Shown here piece by piece: positions 46,049-54,049 of a stretch of 64,000 nucleotides of DNA (the stretch's first letter is position 1; every line of letters begins with the position of its first letter). Where the stretch lies: the NCBI RefSeq assembly GCF_011326755.1, contig NZ_JAAOIE010000002.1, positions 1-64,000 of the forward strand, read 5' to 3'. This DNA is from Cochlodiniinecator piscidefendens (GTDB lineage: Bacteria > Pseudomonadota > Alphaproteobacteria > Rhodobacterales > Rhodobacteraceae). The notes under the pieces are model-generated. The model saw only the letters and a list, made by a program, of their open reading frames with translations, did not search any database and was not told the DNA's origin. The position numbers and the translations under genes were made by a program.

Positions 46049-46459
46049 TTAAACGTCATCCACACGCATGTGGAATATCAAATCGATCCGACGTGAATCG
46101 CCTGGATCGATGCGGCGCGCGCGCGCCTTATAAAACCGGCTGTAAACCAGCTGCCCACGCGCCAAACTCAGGTCCGCATCCACCAACGCATCGCTCACGG
46201 CGGCGGCGGCGGTTTTTGCGGCTTGAAAACTTGCGGTTTCCGCAACGACGGAAACAACGATGCTGTGTAACGCCCCTGACGCCGTCACATCAGAACGGTC
46301 CCGAACATCTTCGGCGCCCAAACTGACATAAAGGCTGGGCAACGTGCCCGGCGGAACCGTTTCGTAGATTGCGGAACCAACCAGCGCGCTAAGCGCTGTA
46401 TCCGCAACCAAATGTGTGTAAATAGCTGTCTGGAGCGATGCTCCGACTCCGTAACTCAT
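46049..46459 (-). CDS. GTA tail terminator protein (gp8, DUF3168)
   Basis: The 136-residue product belongs to DUF3168: 'YTHLVADTALSALVGSAIYE', 'LPSLYVSLGAEDVRDRSD', 'RRIDLIFHMRVDDV'. It forms a ring between head-tail connector and tail tube. The ATG at 46459 follows AGAGG and overlaps the gp7 stop by 4 bp. Confidence 0.91.
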   Translation of the reverse strand: MSYGVGASLQTAIYTHLVADTALSALVGSAIYETVPPGTLPSLYVSLGAEDVRDRSDVTASGALHSIVVSVVAETASFQAAKTAAAAVSDALVDADLSLARGQLVYSRFYKARARRIDPGDSRRIDLIFHMRVDDV

Positions 46460-46794
46460 GCCGCTACCTCTTCTTTTGCGAAACAAATCAAATAGCGTTG
46501 GTCAGGATAGCGATCAGATACCGCAATAATGCGATAGATCCTGTCGCCCTCTCGAAACCGCTGATCAGGCTTGGGGCGTGATGGCGCCCCTTCTGGAGCA
46601 CCGCGTACCGTGATCCGGTAAGGAACAGTCGCAAGTGTCAGATTTGCACCTGCCTTCTCACGCCCGGTTCCAGCACGAACATCCGCCCAAAGCACGCCCA
46701 ACTCGGACCAACTTTCACTAAATCCTCCGGCACCGTCAGGCGTATAGATCGCCTCCTCCAATGCCAGTTTTCGGCTTAATTTCAAGGATGTCAC
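46456..46794 (-). CDS. GTA head closure protein (gp7)
   Basis: This 112-residue protein is a SPP1 gp16-type head closure/stopper: 'DGAGGFSESWSELGVLWADV' followed by 'GDRIYRIIAVSDRYPDQRYL'. It overlaps both gp6 and gp8 by 4 bp, so the three are coupled. Confidence 0.9.
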   Translation of the reverse strand: MTSLKLSRKLALEEAIYTPDGAGGFSESWSELGVLWADVRAGTGREKAGANLTLATVPYRITVRGAPEGAPSRPKPDQRFREGDRIYRIIAVSDRYPDQRYLICFAKEEVAA

Positions 46795-47390
46795 AGCGCA
46801 CTGCCCCCCAAAATTCGAACCGTACGATACCGCGCAATCAACTCTGTCACTCCAAATGGCATTGCATTATCGGTGTCCGAGGTCGCAGATCGATTTTCAT
46901 AATAATGTGTGGCAAGCAATAGAACGGCCATGCCTAAATCTGCGGGCACATCTGTCCAATTTGGACCAAATCCAGCTTCGAACTCGACCTCGGCCTGGCC
47001 GCCCACAGGGATGCGTGGCAACATTGTCCCCGTTGCTCTGACCTTGGGTCGTTGATTGTCCTTTTCCAAAGAATAGGTTCCGTCATCAACGATCGTTTCA
47101 GCATCCATTCGATCGAACAGGCGCATCGCCGTAATAGACTGAACAGGTGCAACCGGCAGCGCCTGTACTCCAGATGTTCGCCATCCGGTAAGAGACCACG
47201 TGAAACCGCGCTGGATCAAAACTTTACCTGTACGGGCTTCAACCGCCGCCATTGCAGCGCGCAACACTTGTTCCAGCAATGCGTCTTGAAACCCATCATC
47301 CGCAAATCCATGCGACAGGCGTAAATGATCTTTGAACACAGCAATAGGAAGCGCCACGCTGGGCACTGTAGCTTGCTCGATTAACATCAT
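46791..47390 (-). CDS. GTA head-tail adaptor protein (gp6)
   Basis: The 199-residue protein is a head-tail connector of the gp6/HK97 type: 'LPIAVFKDHLRLSHGFADD' and 'VLLLATHYYENRSATSD'. The start at 47390 ('MMLIEQATVP') follows GGAG at 7 nt. The open frame reaches 47459, but that part covers the inverted repeats between capsid and connector genes and is not protein-like. It is the first gene after the capsid gene, with an unusually long 168-bp gap for this cluster. Confidence 0.9.
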   Translation of the reverse strand: MMLIEQATVPSVALPIAVFKDHLRLSHGFADDGFQDALLEQVLRAAMAAVEARTGKVLIQRGFTWSLTGWRTSGVQALPVAPVQSITAMRLFDRMDAETIVDDGTYSLEKDNQRPKVRATGTMLPRIPVGGQAEVEFEAGFGPNWTDVPADLGMAVLLLATHYYENRSATSDTDNAMPFGVTELIARYRTVRILGGSAL

Positions 47391-47414
47391 GGTATATCTC
47401 CGAAAACTCCGGGT

Positions 47415-47518
47415 CTCCGCCCGTAGGGCTTTCCACAAGCCCATGAACAGGACGCGCACAACCCCATCGCTCGGGCGGAGGGGGAGCAGCTAGACAACAG
47501 GGATAACTGTGCGCGTCC
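47415..47518 (-). promoter_or_regulatory. Interleaved inverted repeats between GTA capsid and connector genes
   Basis: Two perfect inverted repeats are interlocked. CTCCGCCCG (47415-47423) pairs with CGGGCGGAG (47472-47480). GGACGCGCACA (47450-47460) pairs with TGTGCGCGTCC (47508-47518). The order A-B-A'-B' would allow a pseudoknot or two alternative hairpins in the leftward transcript, between the capsid and gp6 genes. Confidence 0.6.
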
Positions 47519-47558
47519 AATCGGCCACCAAATCTTGGCGACCGCTCTGCAAAGAGCC

Positions 47559-48758
47559 TTAGCTCACTGCAAACTTAAGAACCTTAATGGCCGCAAAATC
47601 ACTGACATCACCGCCAACGCGTTTGGTCGCATAGAACAAAACATGCGGTTTCGCTGAGAATGGATCACGCAGCACGCGCAAATCAGGGCGCTCGGCAATG
47701 GTGTAGCCTGCGTTAAAATCACCAAAGGCAACCGCATTCGCATCCGACGCAATATCAGGCATGTCTTCAGCAATAAGAACCGGGTAGCCCATAAGGCGTG
47801 CAGGTTCACCTGCAGCCAGACCATCTGACCATAGAAAACGACCATCAGCGTCTTTCATTTTACGCACGGCGCCGGCGGTTTTAGAATTCATCACAAAGCT
47901 TGCATTTGCCCGGTATTGCGCACCCAATGCGTAAACCAGATCAACAATCGCATCAGCAGGGCTTGCACCGTCAAAATCACCGTCAACACCCGTCGCAATA
48001 TAACCAAGGTTACCCCAGCTCCAGCTGGCTTCAGCAACAGATGTATGTGTTAGAAAACCGGTCGGCTTATCAATACCATCCCCATTCACAAAGGCAGCGG
48101 CCTCAGCGCGGGAAAACTTGTCAGCAATACGACCCGCGAGCCAGCCTTCAATGTCAAAAGCAGCGTCATCAAGCAAACGCTGCGACGCCTTTGGAAGTGC
48201 CGAAAGTTCATTCAATGGAATGGTGATACGATCAATCTGTGGCGTATCCGTTTCAGCGGATGCCGCCGTTTCGTTTGCCCACCCTGCGCCAACATCAGTA
48301 CGGTCAATCAACACATCATAAGACGTGGCCTCAACATTCACCACTGATGCAATTGAACGCAAAGACGCGGTTGAATTCAAAACACTTTTCACAGTGTTTG
48401 CGGTTTGTGGATCGACCAAGTATCCACCGTCCGCTGAAACTGCAGAAGACATCGCTTTGCCTTCCAATTCCAAACCACGAAGCGCATCATCATCGCCACA
48501 GCGTAGATAGGATCCAAAAGCCTTCTGGTGCGGCACTTCAATTTCGGCAGCAGTTGAAAGCGCCGGGCGTCCGTTAGATACTGTTTTACGTTCAAACATA
48601 GTAAGCTTGCCATCCTGTTTTTGAAGCTTTGCGTTAATCTCAGTCATGAAACCGGCGAGCGCGGATTTAACTTCCGCAATCCCGGCATGAGAGGCAGAAA
48701 CAGCATGTTCTCCCTCCGATTTAATCTCAATCTGGGCATGTGCCTTGGACTGTTTCAT
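47559..48758 (-). CDS. GTA major capsid protein (gp5, HK97 fold)
   Basis: The 399-residue precursor has a helical N-terminal delta domain (about residues 1-100, cut off during maturation) and the HK97-fold core: 'KAMSSAVSADGGYLVDPQTA', 'LIDRTDVGAGWANETAASAE', 'KPTGFLTHTSVAE', 'VMNSKTAGAVRKMKDADGRF'. It is the head-forming protein of the gene transfer agent. AGGAG precedes the ATG. The prohead protease is encoded just upstream. Confidence 0.95.
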   Translation of the reverse strand: MKQSKAHAQIEIKSEGEHAVSASHAGIAEVKSALAGFMTEINAKLQKQDGKLTMFERKTVSNGRPALSTAAEIEVPHQKAFGSYLRCGDDDALRGLELEGKAMSSAVSADGGYLVDPQTANTVKSVLNSTASLRSIASVVNVEATSYDVLIDRTDVGAGWANETAASAETDTPQIDRITIPLNELSALPKASQRLLDDAAFDIEGWLAGRIADKFSRAEAAAFVNGDGIDKPTGFLTHTSVAEASWSWGNLGYIATGVDGDFDGASPADAIVDLVYALGAQYRANASFVMNSKTAGAVRKMKDADGRFLWSDGLAAGEPARLMGYPVLIAEDMPDIASDANAVAFGDFNAGYTIAERPDLRVLRDPFSAKPHVLFYATKRVGGDVSDFAAIKVLKFAVS

Positions 48759-48782
48759 TAAAAACTCCTGAAATGAGAGAAG

Positions 48783-49361
48783 TTAAAAAGGCGCACGTGA
48801 ATCACGGGCCAGAGACAGACGTGCATCGTTAATCACATCAGCCAACTCGCGCAGTGCATCGACCTCATGGGTGTCCCCTTTGGCATCGACACGCGCGTCC
48901 GGAAGCATCGGGAACGTCACCAATGACACCTCCCAAAGCTCCAATTCCGTCAAGAGCCGTTGGCCCTTTGCATTCTTTTGGGCTTTTTTTGTGCGATAGC
49001 CGATCGACAGACCATCGATTGCACCCGCTTCAATCAATGCGGCGGCTTCTCGCCCCTTCACCACATCCGTCAATAAACGCCCTTTGACATATAGGCCTTT
49101 ATCGTCTTCGCGGACTTCATCCCAAACCCCGATAGGTTGGGTTGGATCGTGCTGCCACAGCATTTTTACGGCGTGGCCTTTGTTCATAAGGGTTTTTAGC
49201 GATGTGGCATAAGCACCCGGCGCAACAATATCGCCCCCCTGATCGCATTTTCCAAACAGGGATCCATAGCCTTCAATCACGGTGCCATCCGTAACTTGAA
49301 CAGCCTCGCCCAGCCGGCAAAACTTGGTTTCAAGCCCGGTCATACCTTGATGTAAATTCAT
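48783..49361 (-). CDS. GTA prohead protease (gp4)
   Basis: This 192-residue HK97-type serine protease trims the capsid precursor. It has 'VIEGYGSLFGKCDQGGDIVA', the catalytic His in 'VKMLWQHDPTQPIGVWDEV' and the catalytic Ser in 'AIDGLSIGYRTKKA'. AGGA precedes the ATG at 49361; a second ATG 18 bp on is possible. It sits between gp3.5 and the capsid gene. Confidence 0.93.
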   Translation of the reverse strand: MNLHQGMTGLETKFCRLGEAVQVTDGTVIEGYGSLFGKCDQGGDIVAPGAYATSLKTLMNKGHAVKMLWQHDPTQPIGVWDEVREDDKGLYVKGRLLTDVVKGREAAALIEAGAIDGLSIGYRTKKAQKNAKGQRLLTELELWEVSLVTFPMLPDARVDAKGDTHEVDALRELADVINDARLSLARDSRAPF

Positions 49362-49370
49362 GTTAATGTC

Positions 49371-49619
49371 CTATCTTGGCCCCATCTCAAGCAGCGATTG
49401 AATACCTTGAACAAGGATCACAGCGACCACGCCGTAAACCATCAGCCAAAGCCGTTTTTCCAATCTCTCAATCATACTTTCGATGCGCCCTAAACGATGA
49501 TCCAATGCCTCAAACTGAAGCTTTGCCACCCTTTCATTCGCTTCGATACGCGCCTGTGCTGCATCGAAACTGTCGTATAAAAACCGCGATCCATCGCGCT
49601 CAGATTTAGCGCTGCTCAT
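49371..49619 (-). CDS. GTA head formation protein (Rcc01685 family, gp3.5)
   Basis: The 82-residue protein has a charged coiled-coil part ('RIEANERVAKLQFEALDHRL', 'RIESMIERLEKRLW') and a C-terminal hydrophobic helix ('LMVYGVVAVILVQGIQSLL'). It matches the small gene that lies between portal and protease in RcGTA. The start overlaps the portal stop (ATGA) after GGAGG. Confidence 0.9.
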   Translation of the reverse strand: MSSAKSERDGSRFLYDSFDAAQARIEANERVAKLQFEALDHRLGRIESMIERLEKRLWLMVYGVVAVILVQGIQSLLEMGPR

Positions 49620-50791
49620 TCGTCCTCCGAAAGCTTAGGAAGCCCTAGAATGGCGCGCTTTTCAGACTCCGTTAAAAAGCTTGCTTCGCTCACCCGGCGC
49701 CATTGATTGTCACGCTCCGCTGATAATGCGGGAACCTGATCCAAATCGGGTTTCAACTCCAATAGCTCGCCTTGATAATGAGACAACCAATCAGAAACCG
49801 CTGCCGCCACACGCGTCACCAAAGGCACCACAGTCAAACGATAAAAAGCCCTATTGGCCTCTTGGTAATTGGAGTAGGTTCCGTCACCCGGAATGCCCAA
49901 CAACATCGGAGGCACCCCAAAGGCCACAGCGATTTCGCGTGCCGCGGCCTCTTTGGTCTTCTGGAATTCCATGTCCGACGGCGAGAACCCCATGGGTTTC
50001 CAGTCTAATCCGCCCTCCAATAACATGGGGCGACCCGCATTTGCAGCACCTTGGTGATGACTTGCCATTTCGTTTTGCAAACGGTCATATTGATCCGCTG
50101 TTAAGCTCGCCTGACCATCCGCCCCTTTGTAAACAATCGCACCAGATGGGCGTGCCGCATTATCGAGCAAAGATTTCGACCAGCGTGATGCCGCATTGTG
50201 AACATCAATGGCGCTGGCCGCGGCTTGAATTGGCGATAACCCATAATGGTCATCTTGTGGGTGGAAGCTTTTGATATGGCAAATCGGATGCAACTCACCG
50301 GTCATATCAAAACGATGTTTACGCCCAGCCACCGTATAATCATACGCAACGGGCCAGCCATCACTTCCCGGAACCAAACTCATGCGATCTGATCTTAAAA
50401 CATGTAACTCAATCGCTTCGCCTGCCTCATTAGCAACAGCCTCGAGATACCCATTCCCAGACAACAGCAGCTGCCCAAACAGCGCTTCGAACAGCTCAGC
50501 ACGCCCCTGCGCTTGGTTTGGGCGTCGCACCAGTTGCAATAATGGATGCACATCATATCGACGTTCATGATCCTGCAAGACCAAAGGCAATGCCGCAGCA
50601 GCCTCAGCAATCAGTTTGACGCAGCGAAATCCGACCGGATTTCCTGAAAACCCCGTACGGGTCAATGACGCCGTATCACGTGGGCTCCACGCCACACGTC
50701 CCGCCCCCTGATAGGCAATGACTGGCCCGGCTGCCGACGCTTTTTGCTCAGGTGCGGCTGGGGTGTTTTTTCTTAAGAAATCAAATACCAT
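49616..50791 (-). CDS. GTA portal protein (gp3, HK97 type)
   Basis: The 391-residue portal forms the dodecameric channel for DNA entry and exit. It shows 'NPVGFRCVKLIAEAAAALPL', 'HPLLQLVRRPNQAQGRAELF', 'ICHIKSFHPQDDHYGLSPIQ' and 'VAFGVPPMLLGIPGDGTYSN'. AGGAG precedes the ATG. A 94-bp gap separates it from the large terminase gene; I see no feature there. Confidence 0.94.
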   Translation of the reverse strand: MVFDFLRKNTPAAPEQKASAAGPVIAYQGAGRVAWSPRDTASLTRTGFSGNPVGFRCVKLIAEAAAALPLVLQDHERRYDVHPLLQLVRRPNQAQGRAELFEALFGQLLLSGNGYLEAVANEAGEAIELHVLRSDRMSLVPGSDGWPVAYDYTVAGRKHRFDMTGELHPICHIKSFHPQDDHYGLSPIQAAASAIDVHNAASRWSKSLLDNAARPSGAIVYKGADGQASLTADQYDRLQNEMASHHQGAANAGRPMLLEGGLDWKPMGFSPSDMEFQKTKEAAAREIAVAFGVPPMLLGIPGDGTYSNYQEANRAFYRLTVVPLVTRVAAAVSDWLSHYQGELLELKPDLDQVPALSAERDNQWRRVSEASFLTESEKRAILGLPKLSEDE

Positions 50792-50885
50792 AAAGGTCGC
50801 TCCTTATGTTTCAGACAGGCGGGCCGATGGGCGCATCCCCCTCAGGCGATCCGCTCAGGCTCCGAGCCAAAATTTCAAACTTGGA

Positions 50886-52229
50886 TTACAATTCGCGCAT
50901 CCGAGGGCGCTGATAATGCTGGGCAGGATCGACCATCAGCTCATGCAAAGCCCACACCAATGCGTCAACGCGGTCCGGGCTGCCTTGGCCTGTAAACCCC
51001 TGCAAAGTGATCTGTCCCATTTGATCTTCGAGCGAACCAAGACCACGTGCATGTTTCACTCTGCCCTGTTCGTACAACGCTGCAATCGGTTCCGCCCTAG
51101 CGATCTTACCACGCGACGCCCGCACAGATTTATAAGGCACAAGCGGATCAATCTGACGCAACACTGTCTCAACCAGATCCCCACCTTGATTGACCTCTGC
51201 TACCAATTTATCCGCATTATGTTGCTTTGATAAATCCAGCGCTCGTTTTGCCCATTCCGTGGGCGACACGGCAGAAACGGTTCCGTCATGTAAAACATAA
51301 GCCGTCCAATTTTGGGGCGCACCCTGCATGACAACCCCTGCAACAATGATACCACAGGCGTCTGATCCAACATGCCCCGTCACCGGTGGATCTACAGCTA
51401 CGATAACACGGTCCAATTCAGGCACGGTCTCAACGCGGCATTGCTCTAGCATCGCAAGCGACCACAGCGCACCTTCGGCGTCTTCTAGTAAATCGCCATC
51501 CAGCTCCTGCCGCCCGAGCCGCGTTCCCGCATATCGGTTTCGAACCTCCTCCAAGAACGACGGCGCAAGGTTCGCGCGATTTGCCTCCGTCGGTGCACGG
51601 GTTACAACCGTCGATGGATTGTCCAATATCTGTTTTAAAACAGGAACATTCTTTGGTGTTGTGGTCACACATTGCCGTGGGCAATCCCCCAAACGCAGAC
51701 CAAACTGCAGCATATCCCAGGCATCCTGCCCCTTTTTCCATTTCGCAAGCTCATCAACCCAAGCCGCATCAAACTGCGGCCCGCGTAAACTCTCTGGCTC
51801 ATGGGCCGAAAATACTTGCGCAATTGCCCCGTTTGGCCAAATCAGGCGACGCTTGGTCGCTTCCCATTTTGGTTTTCGATCTGGCGGCGAACAGGCTAAA
51901 ATCCCGCTGTCGCCAAAGATCATCACGTCCCGCACTTGATCAATGGTTTCCCCAACCAGCGCCACCCGGGCCGAACGCCCCGCATCAAGCGGCAAATCAC
52001 CTTCCACTTCGCTGCGCACCCATTCTGCCCCGGCACGGGTTTTCCCGGCCCCACGGCCGCCCATAATCACCCAAGTCCGCCACTCCCCCTCGGGTGGCAG
52101 TTGGTGATCATGCGCCCAGAACTCAAACAAATAAGGGAGCGCAAGTAGCGCTCCCTCAGTTAGATCATCCAGAAATTGGGTTTGCACCTCTAGCGGCTCT
52201 AAGCTTAGCCAAGCGGCGCCCGATTTCAT
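50886..52229 (-). CDS. GTA large terminase / DNA packaging ATPase (gp2)
   Basis: TerL cuts host DNA and pumps it into GTA heads. The protein has the Walker A 'VIMGGRGAGKTRAGAEW' (near residue 55 from this start), 'GAIAQVFSAHEPESLRGPQF' with Walker B 'DAAWVDELAKW', and the nuclease domain with 'RVIVAVDPPVTG' and 'KLVAEVNQGGDLVETVLRQI'. The start is uncertain. I give 52229 ('MKSGAAWLSLEPLE') because the sequence before it overlaps the small terminase gene and is not protein-like; 52256 and 52295 (GGAAG upstream) are alternatives within an open frame reaching 52316. It is intact. Confidence 0.92.
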   Translation of the reverse strand: MKSGAAWLSLEPLEVQTQFLDDLTEGALLALPYLFEFWAHDHQLPPEGEWRTWVIMGGRGAGKTRAGAEWVRSEVEGDLPLDAGRSARVALVGETIDQVRDVMIFGDSGILACSPPDRKPKWEATKRRLIWPNGAIAQVFSAHEPESLRGPQFDAAWVDELAKWKKGQDAWDMLQFGLRLGDCPRQCVTTTPKNVPVLKQILDNPSTVVTRAPTEANRANLAPSFLEEVRNRYAGTRLGRQELDGDLLEDAEGALWSLAMLEQCRVETVPELDRVIVAVDPPVTGHVGSDACGIIVAGVVMQGAPQNWTAYVLHDGTVSAVSPTEWAKRALDLSKQHNADKLVAEVNQGGDLVETVLRQIDPLVPYKSVRASRGKIARAEPIAALYEQGRVKHARGLGSLEDQMGQITLQGFTGQGSPDRVDALVWALHELMVDPAQHYQRPRMREL

Positions 52230-52506
52230 CTCGGGCACTGCCGAAGTCGATGGCATAGTCGTGAACGACTCCTGCAGTTTTTCTCGCTTCTTCATCGAGC
52301 CGCTTCCTTTCTGCAACTGCGGAATTCATCGCTGCCCGCAATTGCACTTCGATTTTTTTGGTCTCTGCTAGGGCCTCAAATTCCCCGGCATTTAATCTGG
52401 CGATCAGGTCCCGCAATTCGTTGACATAAAATTCGTACAACTCTGCGGTCACCGAGATCATGTCGATCGCCGGTTCATAGTCCCCACTGGGCTTGATCAA
52501 TGTCAT
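52165..52506 (-). CDS. GTA small terminase (gp1)
   Basis: The 113-residue helical protein ('ELYEFYVNELRDLIARLNAG', 'ETKKIEVQLRAAMNSAVAER') corresponds to RcGTA gp1, identified as the small terminase. Unlike phage TerS it lacks an obvious N-terminal DNA-binding domain, consistent with non-specific host DNA packaging. It is the first gene of the cluster and overlaps the large terminase gene. A candidate promoter lies 100-190 bp upstream. Confidence 0.88.
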   Translation of the reverse strand: MTLIKPSGDYEPAIDMISVTAELYEFYVNELRDLIARLNAGEFEALAETKKIEVQLRAAMNSAVAERKRLDEEARKTAGVVHDYAIDFGSARDEIGRRLAKLRAARGANPISG

Positions 52507-52604
52507 TTGGTTTTCAACCTGCCTCTCATGCTATCCGCACGAGCAGAAACAGAAAAACGACCACCGGGATTATCCCGAGGCCGCTTACCCACTTCTTCTA
52601 GCTT

Positions 52605-52697
52605 GACACAAGTTGTACATCAGACCGTGCGGTTCGTCAAGCACTTTCTGTTTGTTAACAGTAGCTTACCGAAACGATGGGGTAAGATACTGTTAAC
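52605..52697 (-). promoter_or_regulatory. Candidate GTA promoter with two inverted CtrA-like boxes
   Basis: On the minus strand, TTGACG (52640-52635), a 17-nt spacer and TACAAC (52617-52612) resemble a sigma-70 promoter about 100 bp before gp1. Just upstream lies an inverted repeat with 17-bp arms and one mismatch (52654-52670 and 52681-52697, 10-nt spacer). Each arm contains TTAA-N7-TTAC, one base from the CtrA consensus TTAA-N7-TTAA. A perfect palindrome CGGGAT-T-ATCCCG (52565-52577) lies in the leader. Confidence 0.55.
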
Positions 52698-52707
52698 AAT
52701 TTGGTCC

Positions 52708-54042
52708 TCAATGCAAGTAATCTGCGCGTTGCAAACCGTATTTGGCCATCTTTTCATTTAAGGTCCGACGTGGCAGGCATAACTCGTCCATCACATTAAC
52801 GATGGACCCTTTGTGCCGACGCATAGTGTTATCAATCAACATCCGCTCAAACGCTTCGACGTATTCCTTCAACGGTTTGCCTTCTGTCGTCATCACAGGT
52901 TGCACCTGATCATTTTCTGACATCAACAAACTGGCAATAGTGCCTGTACCACGACGGCTTTGCAAAACGGCGCGTTCCGCGACATTGATCAGCTGACGAA
53001 TGTTACCCGGCCATGGCGCCTGCAACAGCTGCGCCGCTTCTTGCGCGCTCACCTCTGGCGCAGCACAGCCGTATTCATCCGCAAATTCATCACTAAGACG
53101 GTTGAACAACATCAACACATCTTCGCCGCGCTGACGCAAAGGTGGCAGCGTAATGCGCATCGCCGCCAATCGGTAATACAAATCTGGCCGCAACACATCC
53201 TCAAGTGTTTTGCCCTGCTCTTGCAAATTCGAAATCGCAATGATCCGCGTTTCAGCAGGGCTTCCCTGATCATTGATAAAGCTTAGAATTCGCGCCTGTG
53301 CTGTCGCACTTAACGTTTCAACATCTTCCAGAACCAAAGTCCCGCCGCGGGCCTCTTCCACCAACGGTAATTCATTTCCGTCATCCGAAGGCCCGAACAA
53401 ACGGCGCAACAGCGTTTCTTCCTCATAGGCAACACAGGACAGCAAACAAAAGCGTTTTCCGGCGCGAGGCCCAACCGCATGCAACGCATGTGCGGCTAGC
53501 GATTTACCGGTTCCAGTTTCACCTTCGATCAACACGTGACCATCGGCTTGCCCCAGATCCAAAATATCTTCGCGCAGCCGTTCCATCACTGGGGATGTTC
53601 CGATCAGTTTTTTCATGATCGTAGAGCCACCGCCCAAATCCTTGCGCAAAGCACGGGCATCCAGCATCAATCGACGCGATTGCGTGGCTTTTTTTGCAAG
53701 CTCAGTCATACGGTCTGGATTGAATGGTTTTTCCAAAAAATCAAACGCACCAACCCGCATGGCCTCAACAGCCATAGGAACATCCCCGTGCCCCGTGATC
53801 ATAATCACCGGCAAAGTGCTATCGGTCCCCATCAGCTTTTTCAAAAACTGCATACCATCCATACCGGGCATCCGAATATCAGATACCACAATGCCGGGGT
53901 AATCCGGGCCAATGCCTTTCAGCGCGTCTTCGGCGCTGGCAAAGGTTTCAGTGTCAAATCCAGACAGGGCCAACCATTGACTAATGGATTGGCGCATATC
54001 TTGCTCATCGTCTACAATCGCTATTTTCATGGCCTTAGCCAT
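52708..54042 (-). CDS. dctD: DctD-like response regulator with AAA+ domain lacking GAFTGA
   Basis: The 444-residue protein has a receiver domain (about residues 5-125: 'KIAIVDDEQDMR', phospho-Asp in 'VVSDIRMPGMDG', 'KPF'), an AAA+ domain (Walker A 'EGETGTGKSLAA') and a Fis-type DNA-binding helix ('NVMDELCLPRRTLNEKMAKY'). The sigma-54-contacting GAFTGA loop is absent: the segment reads 'LFGPSDDGNELPLVEEARGG', and Walker B is 'TLVLEDVE' instead of TLFLDEIE. It therefore probably does not activate sigma-54 promoters. The start at 54042 follows GAGG. The partner kinase DctB is encoded directly upstream. The dctD name rests on this pairing. Confidence 0.82.
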   Translation of the reverse strand: MAKAMKIAIVDDEQDMRQSISQWLALSGFDTETFASAEDALKGIGPDYPGIVVSDIRMPGMDGMQFLKKLMGTDSTLPVIMITGHGDVPMAVEAMRVGAFDFLEKPFNPDRMTELAKKATQSRRLMLDARALRKDLGGGSTIMKKLIGTSPVMERLREDILDLGQADGHVLIEGETGTGKSLAAHALHAVGPRAGKRFCLLSCVAYEEETLLRRLFGPSDDGNELPLVEEARGGTLVLEDVETLSATAQARILSFINDQGSPAETRIIAISNLQEQGKTLEDVLRPDLYYRLAAMRITLPPLRQRGEDVLMLFNRLSDEFADEYGCAAPEVSAQEAAQLLQAPWPGNIRQLINVAERAVLQSRRGTGTIASLLMSENDQVQPVMTTEGKPLKEYVEAFERMLIDNTMRRHKGSIVNVMDELCLPRRTLNEKMAKYGLQRADYLH

Positions 54043-54049
54043 TTGGGCC

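Noticed and set aside
50792-50885. Gap between the GTA portal and large terminase genes as a possible regulatory element.
   Set aside because: No inverted repeat of note, promoter or small gene could be seen in it.
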